The notes: a model not told the origin generated them from the letters alone. Positions 9,647 to 18,696 are shown, counted from the first letter of the stretch. The stretch: DNA of 64,000 nucleotides from Myxococcus stipitatus (GCF_021412625.1 NZ_JAKCFI010000009.1:186001-250000), one strand, 5' to 3'. Made by a program: numbers and translations.

Positions 9647-10999
9647 GTGCTGCCGCGATGGTCGATTCCCCTACTGCTCGTGATGCTGGCCGGATGCAGC
9701 GACACCTCGAAGTCCGTGCGCCTACACACGGGCCACGGCGAGCCCATCGTCCTCGCCCCAGGCGGCAATGCCGCACCAGTGGAGCTGGACGAAGACGACT
9801 TCGTCGAAGCCGTAGAAGCGCTCGCCGAGAACGTGCGGCTGTCCACGCATCCCCAGGAAACGGCCCGGCGGTTGTTCGAGGTGGATTCGCGCAGCGGCTC
9901 GTCTCTGTACGAGCCGCGCAGCCACCGTGTCATCCCGCTGGGACCGGGCGAACACCTGACGGGCGAACAACCCGCGACGGAGGTGGAGCTGACGCGCGCC
10001 TATCTTCGCTGGTGCGAGCGCACGAACAAGCCCGGCGATTGCCTGCGCATCCTCGAGGAGAACGCCACCGTCACCGGGGATGGGCGTTACGCCCTGGCCA
10101 TGGCCCTGGCCCAGGGCGTCGTGTGGCACGAGATGAGGGACGCCTTCAAGGACATGGCCGACCCCCAGGCCATGATGACGGCGGTTCTCTGGACGTGGAC
10201 CACGTACATGCTCTTGCTCGCGGTGCCCGAACCGTTCTCGAAGGGCGTGGCCGCCGTGATGACCGCCTCGCTCATTGCCTACGTGGGGGTCGATACGTTC
10301 TGGAGCCTCATCGTGGGCTTCAAGGCCCTGGTGGAGGAGTCGGAGCGGGCCACCACGTTCGACGAACTGCGCGAGGCGGGTGAGCGCTACGGCAAGGTCA
10401 TGGGCCGCAACGCGGCGCGTGCTTTCGCCATGTTGGCCACGGCCGCCATTGGGAACACGGCAGCGGGGCTGGGGTCGAAAGTGCCAACGCTCCCGGCTGC
10501 AGCGCAGGCGGCGGTGCAGACCGAAGCGCAGCTGGGCATCAGGCTCGCGGCGGTCGCGGACGTGGGAACGGTGACCATGAGTGCCGACACCGTGACCATC
10601 GCCCTCGCGCCCGGTGCGGTGGCCATGGCGGCCAAGGGCGCGGGCAGCGGAGCCTCCTCCAAGGCGCGTCCCTCGGGCTACAGGGCCTGGGGCTCGTTCA
10701 GTGGATTCAAGAAGGCCATGGGCCCAGCGGGCAAGAACAAGGAGTGGCACCACATCGTGGAGCAGACCCCGGGCAACGTGAAGCACTTCGGCCCCCAGGC
10801 CCTCCACAACACCGAGAACATCATCCCGCTGGACAAGGTCCTGCACACCAGCGTCAGCGCTCTCTACTCGTCGATCCGGCGTAGTATCACGGGCTCCAGC
10901 ACCTTGACCGTGAGGCAATGGTTGAGCACGCAATCCTACGAGGTCCAGCGTGACTTCGGGCTGCGGGCCATTGAGAACGTGGCGAAGGGATTCTGGTGA
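9647..10999 (+). CDS. SitA-like lipoprotein toxin (TIGR02269-type), HNH/WHH-like C-terminus
   Basis: A 450-aa outer-membrane lipoprotein candidate. A short signal peptide ends in the lipobox LAGC-S. The GTG start at 9647 is chosen because AGGAGGG sits 7 nt upstream. Residues about 170-235 contain two hydrophobic helices. The last 100 residues look like a polymorphic-toxin nuclease-type module: WHHIVEQ at 367-373, then HNTENIIPL and a conserved KVLHTSVSALYSS segment. This layout, plus a DUF2019 gene overlapping its stop by one base, matches the Myxococcus SitA toxins that move between kin by outer-membrane exchange. The family assignment is from memory. That the C-terminus is a nuclease is inferred from the HH motif. 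Confidence 0.75.
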   Translation: MLPRWSIPLLLVMLAGCSDTSKSVRLHTGHGEPIVLAPGGNAAPVELDEDDFVEAVEALAENVRLSTHPQETARRLFEVDSRSGSSLYEPRSHRVIPLGPGEHLTGEQPATEVELTRAYLRWCERTNKPGDCLRILEENATVTGDGRYALAMALAQGVVWHEMRDAFKDMADPQAMMTAVLWTWTTYMLLLAVPEPFSKGVAAVMTASLIAYVGVDTFWSLIVGFKALVEESERATTFDELREAGERYGKVMGRNAARAFAMLATAAIGNTAAGLGSKVPTLPAAAQAAVQTEAQLGIRLAAVADVGTVTMSADTVTIALAPGAVAMAAKGAGSGASSKARPSGYRAWGSFSGFKKAMGPAGKNKEWHHIVEQTPGNVKHFGPQALHNTENIIPLDKVLHTSVSALYSSIRRSITGSSTLTVRQWLSTQSYEVQRDFGLRAIENVAKGFW

Positions 11000-11349
11000 T
11001 GAAGTTGGAGAAGCTGGTCGAGCAGTTCGCGCTGAACGTGGCGGCACAGACAGAGGCCATCTTCCGGGGAGATGCCAAGACCGGGAACAAGCACGCCAGG
11101 AAGTACGGTGCCGCCGTCGATCAGCTCCTGGCCCATGGAAACGCGGGGCGTGATGCCCTCCTCGTTCTGCTCGAGCATGAGCGCATGGATGTGCGCGTCA
11201 TGGCCGCCGCCCATCTGCTCCGCTACCGGACGGCCGAGGCGAAGGCGGTTCTGGAGGAAGCCGCCAAGGGAACGGGGCTCGTGCCCTTCGAGGCCGGACA
11301 GGCATTGAAGCGCTGGGAGGAAGGGACCTGGGCGCTCGATCCTGGGTAG
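10999..11349 (+). CDS. SitI-like immunity protein, DUF2019 (HEAT-like helices)
   Basis: A 116-aa, all-helical, acidic cytoplasmic protein. The segment LLEHERMDVRVMAAAHLLRY resembles a HEAT repeat, and the whole fits the DUF2019 family commonly encoded next to WHH-type toxins. The ATG at 10999 shares one base with the toxin stop (TGATG); a GTG three bases earlier is an alternative. Tight coupling and small size indicate that it neutralises the adjacent toxin. The specificity of the pair is inferred from position only. Confidence 0.75.
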   Translation: MKLEKLVEQFALNVAAQTEAIFRGDAKTGNKHARKYGAAVDQLLAHGNAGRDALLVLLEHERMDVRVMAAAHLLRYRTAEAKAVLEEAAKGTGLVPFEAGQALKRWEEGTWALDPG

Positions 11350-11433
11350 CGGAGCCCTCGTGCCCGCCTTTCCCCGTCACGCCTCCGCCCCTGTCCGGGA
11401 TGCGGCTACACTCCCGGGCGACGGGGGCAGAGC

Positions 11434-12315
11434 ATGGACCTGGAAGAGCTGCGCGCGTTTCTCGACGTCGTGGAGACGGGGTCATTCCTGGCCGCCGCGG
11501 ATTCCCTGGGCGTGTCGCGCACGACGCTGCGCCGGCGGGTGGAGGCGCTGGAGGCGCGCACCGGCGTGCCGCTGCTCAAGAGCACCACCACCGGCATCGT
11601 CCTCACGGAGGCCGGCACGGTGCTCGCGCGGCGCGGCCGCATCATGATGCAGGAGACGAACGCGCTGCTGACCTCCATCCGCGAGGTGGGCCGCGCGCCG
11701 TCGGGCGTGCTGCGCGTCGTGCTCCCCGTGGGCCTGCCCCCGCACCTGCTCGCGCCCCTCTTCACCCTGCTGCGCTCCAGCTACCCGCTGCTGCGCGTCC
11801 ACGCCCGCTTCAGCGACGACCCGCTGGGCGAATCGCTGGAGGACGTGGACATGGCCTTCCAGTTCGGGGAGAGCCCACCCAAGGGCCCCTGGCTCACGTA
11901 CGTGCTGCTCAGGGTGAGGGAGCGGCTGTTCGCCAGCCCCGAGTACCTGCGCCAGCACGGCACGCCCACCTCCGTGGAGGCCCTGCGCGAACACGAGCTG
12001 CTCACCTGGGAAGCCCCCGGCGAGGACCCGCGGACCTGGCCCCGGGTGGGCGGCTCGCGCTTCACCGTGGAGCCCACCCTCGTCGCCACCGACGTCCACC
12101 TGGTGCGCACCTGCTGCCTCGCCGGTCAGGGCATCGCGCTGATTCCCAGCGTCGAGCTCGCCGACCCCGACACCCCGGAGCCCCTGGTGCCCGTGCTCCC
12201 GGACCAGGTGGGCCGCGACCGCCCGGTGAGCATCAGCATCCCCGAGGCCCTGTCCGAGATACCCAAGATTCGCGAGGTGCTCGGCCACATCCGCCGCTTC
12301 CTGGCCCCGCTGTGA
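11434..12315 (+). CDS. LysR-family transcriptional regulator
   Basis: A 293-aa protein with an N-terminal winged helix-turn-helix (residues 1-60: LRAFLDVVETGSFLAAADSL, then VSRTTLRRRVEALE) and a periplasmic-binding-like effector domain from about residue 90. Members bind a small ligand and activate or repress a nearby gene and themselves. Neither neighbour (the immunity gene upstream, a convergent DUF2911 gene downstream) is an obvious metabolic target, so the regulon is unknown. It is a stand-alone gene. Confidence 0.92.
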   Translation: MDLEELRAFLDVVETGSFLAAADSLGVSRTTLRRRVEALEARTGVPLLKSTTTGIVLTEAGTVLARRGRIMMQETNALLTSIREVGRAPSGVLRVVLPVGLPPHLLAPLFTLLRSSYPLLRVHARFSDDPLGESLEDVDMAFQFGESPPKGPWLTYVLLRVRERLFASPEYLRQHGTPTSVEALREHELLTWEAPGEDPRTWPRVGGSRFTVEPTLVATDVHLVRTCCLAGQGIALIPSVELADPDTPEPLVPVLPDQVGRDRPVSISIPEALSEIPKIREVLGHIRRFLAPL

Positions 12316-12330
12316 GCCAGGGCGACGACA

Positions 12331-12363
12331 CCGGGCGGCCCCTCGCGACAGGGGGCCACCCGG
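12331..12363. terminator. bidirectional stem-loop between convergent genes
   Basis: CCGGG-C-GGCCCC (12331-12342) pairs with GGGGCC-A-CCCGG (12352-12363) around a 9-nt loop. That makes 11 base pairs with one internal mismatch. It lies between the LysR stop (12315) and the stop of the minus-strand DUF2911 gene (12380). There is no T-run, which is common in high-GC genomes. Confidence 0.6.
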
Positions 12364-12379
12364 CACACGTCACCGACGA

Positions 12380-13225
12380 CTACTTCGTCTTCCAGTCCGC
12401 CAGGGCCTTGGAGACCTGGTTGCGGAAGAAGAAGCCCGGGTCCTTCTCACCCAGGTCCCACGCGGCCTGCGCGGCCTTGCGGGCCTCCGCGTAGTTGCCG
12501 GAGCGCGCGAGGATGTCCGCGCGGATCCACTGGTTGAACCAGGTGGGCTGGATGGCCACGGACGCATCCGCGTACTTCAGCGCCGTGGGGTAGTCCTTCA
12601 GCGTGTCCGCCACGTAGCGCGCGGCGTTGGCGTTCACCCGCCACGAACCCTCGACGGCCTTCTCGATGTTGGCCTTGGCCAGCGCGGCGGTGTCCACCTT
12701 GATGGGCACCGACACCTTCAGCTTCTCCCACTCCAGGTCCAGCGAGGTGGAGTCATCCGTGGTGTTGCTGAACACGAACGCCAGCCGCTCGCGCGCGGGA
12801 ATCGCGGAGGTGGTGCCGGTGACGGTGGCCACGTCGTTGGCCGGCGTGTACGGCGCCGGCGTCGCCCACAGCCCCAGCTCCTTGTTCAACATCACCTTCC
12901 AGCCCTTCTGGGACGGAAGCGTGACGATGGAGTAGGTGCCCGCGGGCACCGCCTTGCCACCGAACGTCACGTCGTGGCTGAACGTAATCTTGGTGGCCGC
13001 GTTCGCGCCGGTGCGCCACGGCTTGTCCCAGGGCACCAGGTCGCCCCAGACCTTCCGGCCCTTCACTGCCGGGCTGGAATATTCGAGGGAGATTTCGGTG
13101 ACACCCACTTCCTGCGTGACCTTCGCGGCGGGGCTCGCGGCGGGCAGCTCCAGCTGGGCGGCGGCGGGGGTGGCCACCAGGGCCACGAGCGCGGACAGCA
13201 GACATCCGAGGGCAGCTTTCTTCAT
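12380..13225 (-). CDS. DUF2911 family secreted protein with TPR-like C-terminus
   Basis: A 281-aa protein with a clear Sec signal peptide (residues 1-24, ending PAAAQ). It is followed by a DUF2911 domain (SPAAKVTQEVGVTEISLEYSSP, then KVWGDLVPWDKPWRTGANAATKI and PAGTYSIVTLPSQKGWKVMLN). The last 80 residues are helical with TPR character. The biochemical role of DUF2911 is not known. It is exported, probably periplasmic. The start ATG at 13225 follows GAGG and begins the signal sequence. Single gene. Confidence 0.88.
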   Translation of the reverse strand: MKKAALGCLLSALVALVATPAAAQLELPAASPAAKVTQEVGVTEISLEYSSPAVKGRKVWGDLVPWDKPWRTGANAATKITFSHDVTFGGKAVPAGTYSIVTLPSQKGWKVMLNKELGLWATPAPYTPANDVATVTGTTSAIPARERLAFVFSNTTDDSTSLDLEWEKLKVSVPIKVDTAALAKANIEKAVEGSWRVNANAARYVADTLKDYPTALKYADASVAIQPTWFNQWIRADILARSGNYAEARKAAQAAWDLGEKDPGFFFRNQVSKALADWKTK

Positions 13226-13420
13226 CGTCCTCACTTCTTCCTTTCTCTCAGGCTTCGAAGGGGGTGGGAAAAGGCGGGCGGAGTGTATAGACGCGACGGG
13301 GCCCCACCAAACGCTTCGCGATGACGCCCGCATGACGCGGGAGGCAAACAGGACACTCCAGCGACGCGGGTATTCCCGCCCACCGCGCGGGAGGCCAGGC
13401 TGGCGAGCGAGGACCGCGAC

Positions 13421-14710
13421 ATGAAGCTCACCCGCCTCACCGTCCACCACTACCGCGACATCGTCCCCGGCACGGAGCTGACCCCGGGCCCGGGCCTCAA
13501 CCTGGTGCTGGGCGAGAACGGCAGCGGGCGGACGACGCTGCTGGAGCTGTGCTCGCGGGTCCTCGCGTCTGACTTCTCCGGCCTCATCGAGGAGCCGTTC
13601 GCCCTGGAGTACACGCTGGACTTCCCGGGCATGAAGCTGCGCGTCTACGTGCGCAACGACTCGGACACCACGCCGGGGCCGGAGGCGGCCGAGCGTCAGG
13701 GCGCGGCGCTGCTGCCGCTGCGTCCCTCGGGCCCGCCCCCGCTGCTGCGCCCCCTCGTCGAGCTGGAGCTGCGGTGGACCTCGCCCGCGGCGCACCTGGT
13801 GATGCGCGCGGACGACGAGGGGCTCGACTGCAAGGTGGACGGCGAGCGCGTCTGGTCGCGCGCCATGCACTGGTCGCTGCTGGACCGCTCCGTGTGGACG
13901 CTGCTGTTCATGACGGCGCAGTACATCGACGTGGGCGTGAAGGAGCGGCTCAAGGCGCTGCTGCGCCAGACGTTCCTCCTGGCGCCCCAGCGCTTCGACG
14001 AAGCGCTGGGCATGTTCGAGCGCATCGGCGCCATCCGCTACGCCATGGAGGCGCACGACGGCGACGTCTTCCCCCTGGGGCTGATGGCCCTGCCCTCGTG
14101 GATGCCCGCCTGGCTGCGCGAGCGCGTGGAGCAGGAGACGCCAACGGGCACGCTGGAGCTGCGCCACGACGCCATGGAGGAGAGCTTCCTCGCGCGCTTC
14201 GTCCGGCTCGCGGGGTTCGAGGCGGGCCGCTTCCGCGTCGAGGTGCTCGAGAAGCAGTCCTTCGAGAACGGCGGCAGGGTGGGCTTCGGCGGCTTCGGCT
14301 TCCACTTCACCCGGCGCGACGGGCGCACGCTGACGCACGAGGCGCTGGGCTTCGGCCACAAGCGGCTTTTGTCCCTGCTCTACTACCTGGACGTCAACGG
14401 CGACTTCGCCATCCTCGACGAGCCCGCCAACGGCCTGCACCCGCGCCTGGTGGAGGCGTGCCTGCGCGAGCTGGGCACGCGCCAGGTGTTCCTCGCCAGC
14501 CACAACCCGCTGGCCCTCGAGCCCCCACCCTTCGACTCCGAGGAGGCGCTGCGCGCCGCGCTCGTCGTCTGCCGCCTGGAGCGCCACGCGGGCCGCGAGC
14601 GCGTCGCGTGGGGCCACCCGTCGCGCGAGCTGACGCGGACCCTCTTCGAGGCGCACCGCCAGGGCGCCCGTCCGTTGGCCACGCTCCTGCGCGAACACGG
14701 CCTGTGGTGA
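13421..14710 (+). CDS. AAA/ABC-type ATPase, RecF/OLD-like
   Basis: A 429-aa cytoplasmic ATPase. Walker A is GENGSGRTTLL at residues 31-41, and Walker B is FAILDEPANGLHP near residue 335. ASHNPLAL supplies the switch histidine. A helical middle region separates the two halves of the fold, and the usual ABC signature is replaced by GFGHKRLLSLL. The layout resembles AAA_21/AAA_15 proteins related to RecF, SMC heads and OLD nucleases, but there is no TOPRIM nuclease domain. These proteins are often part of defence or DNA-repair modules. No partner gene is adjacent, so its role is open. Confidence 0.85.
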   Translation: MKLTRLTVHHYRDIVPGTELTPGPGLNLVLGENGSGRTTLLELCSRVLASDFSGLIEEPFALEYTLDFPGMKLRVYVRNDSDTTPGPEAAERQGAALLPLRPSGPPPLLRPLVELELRWTSPAAHLVMRADDEGLDCKVDGERVWSRAMHWSLLDRSVWTLLFMTAQYIDVGVKERLKALLRQTFLLAPQRFDEALGMFERIGAIRYAMEAHDGDVFPLGLMALPSWMPAWLRERVEQETPTGTLELRHDAMEESFLARFVRLAGFEAGRFRVEVLEKQSFENGGRVGFGGFGFHFTRRDGRTLTHEALGFGHKRLLSLLYYLDVNGDFAILDEPANGLHPRLVEACLRELGTRQVFLASHNPLALEPPPFDSEEALRAALVVCRLERHAGRERVAWGHPSRELTRTLFEAHRQGARPLATLLREHGLW

Positions 14711-14848
14711 CGCGAACGCGCGGAACCGGACACGTCAAGGGCCCCTGAAGACAACCCTCCACGCGACGCTGCGGCATTTGGCCGCATCGGTGCCGCGCGG
14801 CGCGTCTGCTACGTGGCCCTGGACACGATTCCTCCAGGAGGTCCCTGC

Positions 14849-15562
14849 ATGAAGTTGTCCGTTCCGACGCTGCTCGCGCTCGCGGGCGCCCTCGCCGCCC
14901 CGGTCGCCCAGGCCCACATCGCCGCCTCCGGCCCCGCCTACGTGAACACCACCGCCGACATCCAGTTCACCGTGGGCCACGGCTGCTCGGGTTCGGACAC
15001 CTACCGGCTGAAGGTCAGCATCCCCGAGACGCTCACCGGCGTGCGCCCGCTGGACTCCGTCTTCGGCAAGGCCACCGTGGAGAAGGACGCCAACGGCACC
15101 GTGACGGCCATCATCTGGACGCGCGCCTCCACCGCCGACGTGCTGCCCTCCGACACGCACGCCCACCGCGTGGGGCTGCGCGCCCGGCTGCCGGACGCGC
15201 CCTTCACCACGCTCTACTTCCCCACCACGCAGACCTGCATCGACGCGACGGGCAAGGAGCTGACGGTGGACTGGGTGGGCACCTCGTCCGGACACGACCA
15301 CGGGACGGACTCCGGCACCCCGGACGCGCCCGAGCCCGCGCCCGCGCTGTTCCTGCTCCCGGCGCGCAAGCCGGGGTGGAACAAGTACACGGTCAACGAG
15401 CACGTCCACGACCTGAGCGTCTTCGATGACGCGCTCATCGTCTGGTCCGGCAACAAGGCCTACAGCGCCAACCCGGTGACCCAGGGCCTCATCGCCGAGG
15501 AGAAGGACGCAGCGGCGCTGACGGAGATCCACCCGGGCACCGAAATCTGGGTCAAGTACTGA
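14849..15562 (+). CDS. YcnI-like (DUF1775) copper-binding secreted protein
   Basis: A 237-aa protein. Signal peptidase cleavage after residue 22 (AQA) would leave His as the mature N-terminus, as in the copper-binding YcnI family where that histidine coordinates Cu(II). A beta-sandwich DUF1775 domain follows (KVSIPETLTGVRPLDSVFG and VGLRARLPDAPFTTLYFPT). A Gly/His/Asp linker (SSGHDHGTDSG, residues 150-160) could add metal ligands. There is no C-terminal membrane anchor, unlike Bacillus YcnI. The ATG at 14849 is preceded by AGGAGG at about 8 nt. A small lipoprotein gene starts 15 nt downstream. Confidence 0.87.
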   Translation: MKLSVPTLLALAGALAAPVAQAHIAASGPAYVNTTADIQFTVGHGCSGSDTYRLKVSIPETLTGVRPLDSVFGKATVEKDANGTVTAIIWTRASTADVLPSDTHAHRVGLRARLPDAPFTTLYFPTTQTCIDATGKELTVDWVGTSSGHDHGTDSGTPDAPEPAPALFLLPARKPGWNKYTVNEHVHDLSVFDDALIVWSGNKAYSANPVTQGLIAEEKDAAALTEIHPGTEIWVKY

Positions 15563-15576
15563 GCCCGGGAGGCACC

Positions 15577-15756
15577 ATGTTCCGCTACGTCATCGCGCTC
15601 GTGGGCGCCCTGTCGCTGGGCGCGTGCTCGGAGAAGTCCCCCCCGCCGCTCGCGCCGGACGCCGGGAGCACCTCCGCGCTCGAGCGGCCCGGCGCGCTGG
15701 AGCGCCCACCCACGGGGGGCGGGCTCCCCGCGGACCTCAAGCCCCCGGGCCGCTGA
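15577..15756 (+). CDS. small lipoprotein downstream of the YcnI-like gene
   Basis: A 59-aa protein beginning MFRYVIALVGALSLGACSEK, a compact lipoprotein signal with lipobox LGAC and Cys17 as lipid site. The mature part is Pro/Gly/Ala-rich and probably unstructured. GGGAGG about 5 nt before the ATG serves as ribosome-binding site. The 14-nt spacing from the YcnI-like gene implies cotranscription and perhaps a shared role in copper handling. No family recognised. The lipobox, codon bias and ribosome site make it a credible gene. Confidence 0.7.
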   Translation: MFRYVIALVGALSLGACSEKSPPPLAPDAGSTSALERPGALERPPTGGGLPADLKPPGR

Positions 15757-15780
15757 GCCGGACCCGGGGACTCGCGCCGG

Positions 15781-16716
15781 CTAGAACCTGCCGGCGCGCG
15801 CGTCGTCGAAGGACACGCGGTGCTTGAGGTACAGCGTGTCCAGCATGTGGTTGGCGACGGGGTTCAGCCCGCCGTCGGTGAAGCGGTGCACCACCGCGCC
15901 CTTGCCCGCGTCCTTGGCGAAGGCGAGCGGGTCGAAGCTGCCGCCCAGGCCCGTGAGCGTGGGCACCAGGTCCGCGTTGTTGATGTAGTGCACGTACTTC
16001 GGACCATCCGGGTAGCGGGTGGAGGCCGCGCCGAACGTCTCCACGCTCAGCTTGCCCATCAGCTTCTCCACCTGCGCGGCGGACATGCCGTCCTCCACGC
16101 GCAGGCGGCGCTGCACGTCGTTCAGCGCCCGAGCGGTGATGAGGCCGCCCTGGCTGTAGCCCATCAGGTGCACCTCGCGGCCCGCCTTCAGCTCGTCGTA
16201 GACGGTGTCCGCCAGCGTGTCGACCGCGGGGTTCTTGCCCTTGTCCAGCTTGTCCCCCAGGCACTGCGCCAGGTCCGCCACCGCGCCCTGCGTCGCGTTG
16301 TGGATGCCCACCACGCGCGCGCCGGACTTGTCCGCCACCGCCTGCATCTCGTGCTGCTGCGTGGCCAGCGGCGTGAGGATGCCGTTGACGTAGAGGATGG
16401 TCTTCGACGGGTTCGGGTTGTTGGCGGGCGTGACGCCCGGGATGTCCTTCAGCGGCGTGCCCGGCGGGAAGGTCTGCCCCTTGGCCCCCACGAACTGGCC
16501 GTCGTGCGTCCGGTCCGGCTTCGTGTCACCGCCGAAGAGCTTCTTGATTTCCGCCAGGTGGGTGGCCTGGAAGACGTCCTTGCCCATCTCCAGGATGCGC
16601 GAGCCGCCCGACAGCGTGTTCTGCGCCTCGCTCACGGGGCTCTTCGACGAGGCCGTCGAGGTGGCGCGCGTCGGGGTCGGAGCAACGGCGGTGCGGCTGC
16701 GGTCGATGGTGCTCAT
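15781..16716 (-). CDS. lipase/esterase-like alpha/beta hydrolase without signal peptide
   Basis: A 311-aa protein. Residues 1-35 are a Ser/Thr/Pro/Ala-rich disordered leader with no export signal. Residues 105-300 form an alpha/beta hydrolase domain: oxyanion region ILYVNGILTPL, nucleophile elbow GYSQGG with Ser188, a probable Asp in NNADLVPTL and His in ANHMLDTL. The elbow is typical of lipases and phospholipases. The disordered N-terminus without a signal is a layout seen in myxobacterial proteins suspected of non-classical secretion, so an effector role is possible but unproven. It is convergent with the YcnI/lipoprotein pair. Confidence 0.75.
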   Translation of the reverse strand: MSTIDRSRTAVAPTPTRATSTASSKSPVSEAQNTLSGGSRILEMGKDVFQATHLAEIKKLFGGDTKPDRTHDGQFVGAKGQTFPPGTPLKDIPGVTPANNPNPSKTILYVNGILTPLATQQHEMQAVADKSGARVVGIHNATQGAVADLAQCLGDKLDKGKNPAVDTLADTVYDELKAGREVHLMGYSQGGLITARALNDVQRRLRVEDGMSAAQVEKLMGKLSVETFGAASTRYPDGPKYVHYINNADLVPTLTGLGGSFDPLAFAKDAGKGAVVHRFTDGGLNPVANHMLDTLYLKHRVSFDDARAGRF

Positions 16717-16911
16717 GTGGAGGGCTCCCGCCCATGGGGGTGCTGGGCGTTTGCCTCCATTTTCTCAGGGGCTGGGCGAAAGTTGCGTCCCAGGTGAGCG
16801 GATGTGCGTTTTTCATTCCACCGGGAGTCCCGAAGCACGGGAAGAAGGCTGGAACCTCCTGGAATGACGGGTGTCTGTGGGCCGGCGCCGCGACATCTGG
16901 CGGGAGGGATG

Positions 16912-18261
16912 ATGACGCACCGATACCTGGCGGGGCTGTTGTTGCTGTGGCTGTGGGGCTGCGCGACGACCCGCGCGCCGGCACGGGAGGGGCTGGAGTT
17001 CATCGAGGACGACCTGGAGACGGCGCTCCGGGTGGCGCGGGAGACGGGGCGGCCCGTGTTCGTCGACGCGTGGGCCCCCTGGTGCCAGTCCTGTCGGGCC
17101 ATGCGCTCGACGGTGTTGACGGACCCGAGGGTGACGGCCCACGGCCCGCGCTTCGTCTGGCTGACCGTCAACACGGACGCGCCGGCGAACGCGGACTTCC
17201 TGCGGCGCTTCCCGGTGGACACGTGGCCCACGCTGCTCGTCCTCGCGCCGGAGGGCCCGGACGTGCTCGCGCGCTCGCTGGGCGCCCTCTCCGCGCCCCA
17301 GCTCGTCGCCTTCCTCCAGTCCGCGGAGCGCGACCTGCTCGCGCGCCGCGCGCCGCCGTCCGCCGGGAAGGGGGCCTCGGATGCCCTCCGGCGGGCGGAC
17401 GCGCTGGCGCTGGCGAAGACGCACGCGGAGGCGGCCGCGGCCTATCAACGGGTCCTGGACCAGCTCGCGCCGGACGACGCGCGCCGCGCGGGCGTGGTCG
17501 TCTCCACGCTCAAGTCCCAGCTGTCCACGGGCGCCTCGGAGGACTGCATGCGGCTGGTGGCGCGCGAGCTGCCAGCGCTGGCCCGGGTGGAGGACCGCGC
17601 GCGCCTCTTGTACGTGGGCCTGGGATGCGCGCTGGACCTGGACACGCCGGAGGCCCTCGAGCTGCGCGCGCGCCTGCTGGAGGCGACGCGCCAGGCGCTC
17701 GATGAGCCCGCGGACGCGCTGGCCCCCGTGCTGCGCTCGGCCCTCTACGACGCAGGCTGCGAGGTCCACCAATCCGCCGACGACGCGGCGGGCCTCCACG
17801 CGCTCGCCGCACGCTGGTGGCGCTTCCTGGAGGAGGACGCCCGCGAGGCGACCTCCGCCGAGGCCCGCGCCGCGCTCGACGCCCACCGGCTGATGGCCAG
17901 CGTGCACCTGGAGCAGCCCGGGCGCGCCATCCCCTTCCTCCAGCGCAGCGAGCGCGAGCTCCCCCAGGACTACGCCCCGGCCGCGCGGCTCGCCACGCTG
18001 TACCTGATGACGGGCAGGCTGGACGAGGCGCTCCAGGCCAGCCAGCGCGCGCTGGCGCGCGTGAGGGACGCGGGCCGGGGCATGGTGCTCTCGGGGCACG
18101 CGCGCATCCTCCACGCGCGCGGAGAGCGCGCCCAGGCGGAGCAGCTCCTCACGCGGGCCCTGCGCGAGCTGGAGCAGGCCCCCGACGCGCCGAACACGCC
18201 CCAGCAGCGCAGGCTCCTGACGATGACGCTCGAGCAGCTGCGCCCGGGCTCAGTGAGGTGA
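16912..18261 (+). CDS. lipoprotein with thioredoxin-like domain and TPR repeats
   Basis: A 449-aa protein with the short lipoprotein signal MTHRYLAGLLLLWLWGC, giving Cys17 as lipid site. A thioredoxin fold follows with active site WCQSC (DAWAPWCQSCRAM) and the cis-Pro loop TWPTLLVL, as in DsbD-gamma/thioredoxin_7 domains. Residues about 170-440 are helical TPR repeats. The likely role is periplasmic disulfide reduction or exchange within a TPR-scaffolded complex. Two ATGs (16909, 16912) are possible; the purine-rich site at 16902-16908 favours the second. Its stop lies 12 bp inside the convergent DUF1360 gene. Confidence 0.85.
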   Translation: MTHRYLAGLLLLWLWGCATTRAPAREGLEFIEDDLETALRVARETGRPVFVDAWAPWCQSCRAMRSTVLTDPRVTAHGPRFVWLTVNTDAPANADFLRRFPVDTWPTLLVLAPEGPDVLARSLGALSAPQLVAFLQSAERDLLARRAPPSAGKGASDALRRADALALAKTHAEAAAAYQRVLDQLAPDDARRAGVVVSTLKSQLSTGASEDCMRLVARELPALARVEDRARLLYVGLGCALDLDTPEALELRARLLEATRQALDEPADALAPVLRSALYDAGCEVHQSADDAAGLHALAARWWRFLEEDAREATSAEARAALDAHRLMASVHLEQPGRAIPFLQRSERELPQDYAPAARLATLYLMTGRLDEALQASQRALARVRDAGRGMVLSGHARILHARGERAQAEQLLTRALRELEQAPDAPNTPQQRRLLTMTLEQLRPGSVR

Positions 18262-18696
18262 CGGCGGCGCGGGCGCGTCCTCCCCCGTGGCGGCCTCGCG
18301 CTCCACCTGCCGCCGCACCAGCCGCCGGGTCGCCACCTCCTCGTCCTCCGTCCGCTGCCGCCGCCGCACCAGCCCCTGGCTCTCGTCCACGAACCAGAAG
18401 AGCACGCGGAAGAAGGCGGCCACGACGGTGACCAGCAGCGACGACAGGAACCACCGCAGCAGCAGACCCGTCCTGCCGCCCACCACCACGTCGATGCCGT
18501 ACGTCCCCGTCAGCGGCACCAGGAGGAAGGCCACGTAGTGGGAGACGCAGTAGGGGCACGACACCAGATAGCCCCACCACGTCTCCCGCCCTCCCAGCCG
18601 CTCGCGCAGCGGCGCGAAGATGCGCTCGCGGGCGATGGTCTGCGACACCCCCATCACCACCGCCGACACGGCCAGCAGCTGGAACAAGCTCACCAT
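18250..18696 (-). CDS. DUF1360-like inner-membrane protein
   Basis: A 148-aa protein with three to four hydrophobic helices. The DUF1360-type signature SCPYCVSHYVAFLL at about residues 46-59 includes a CPYC pair. The C-terminal 45 residues are charged and cytoplasmic (Arg/Glu-rich). Its function is unknown; the family is best known from Bacillus sporulation genes such as yngL. AGGAGAG lies 6 nt before the ATG at 18696. Its 3' end overlaps the convergent thioredoxin/TPR gene by 12 bp. Confidence 0.75.
   Translation of the reverse strand: MVSLFQLLAVSAVVMGVSQTIARERIFAPLRERLGGRETWWGYLVSCPYCVSHYVAFLLVPLTGTYGIDVVVGGRTGLLLRWFLSSLLVTVVAAFFRVLFWFVDESQGLVRRRQRTEDEEVATRRLVRRQVEREAATGEDAPAPPSPH

Noticed and set aside
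16760-16790. TGGGCGAAAGTTGC as a sigma-54 promoter before the thioredoxin/TPR gene
   Set aside because: The GG-to-GC spacing is one base short, which abolishes sigma-54 recognition.
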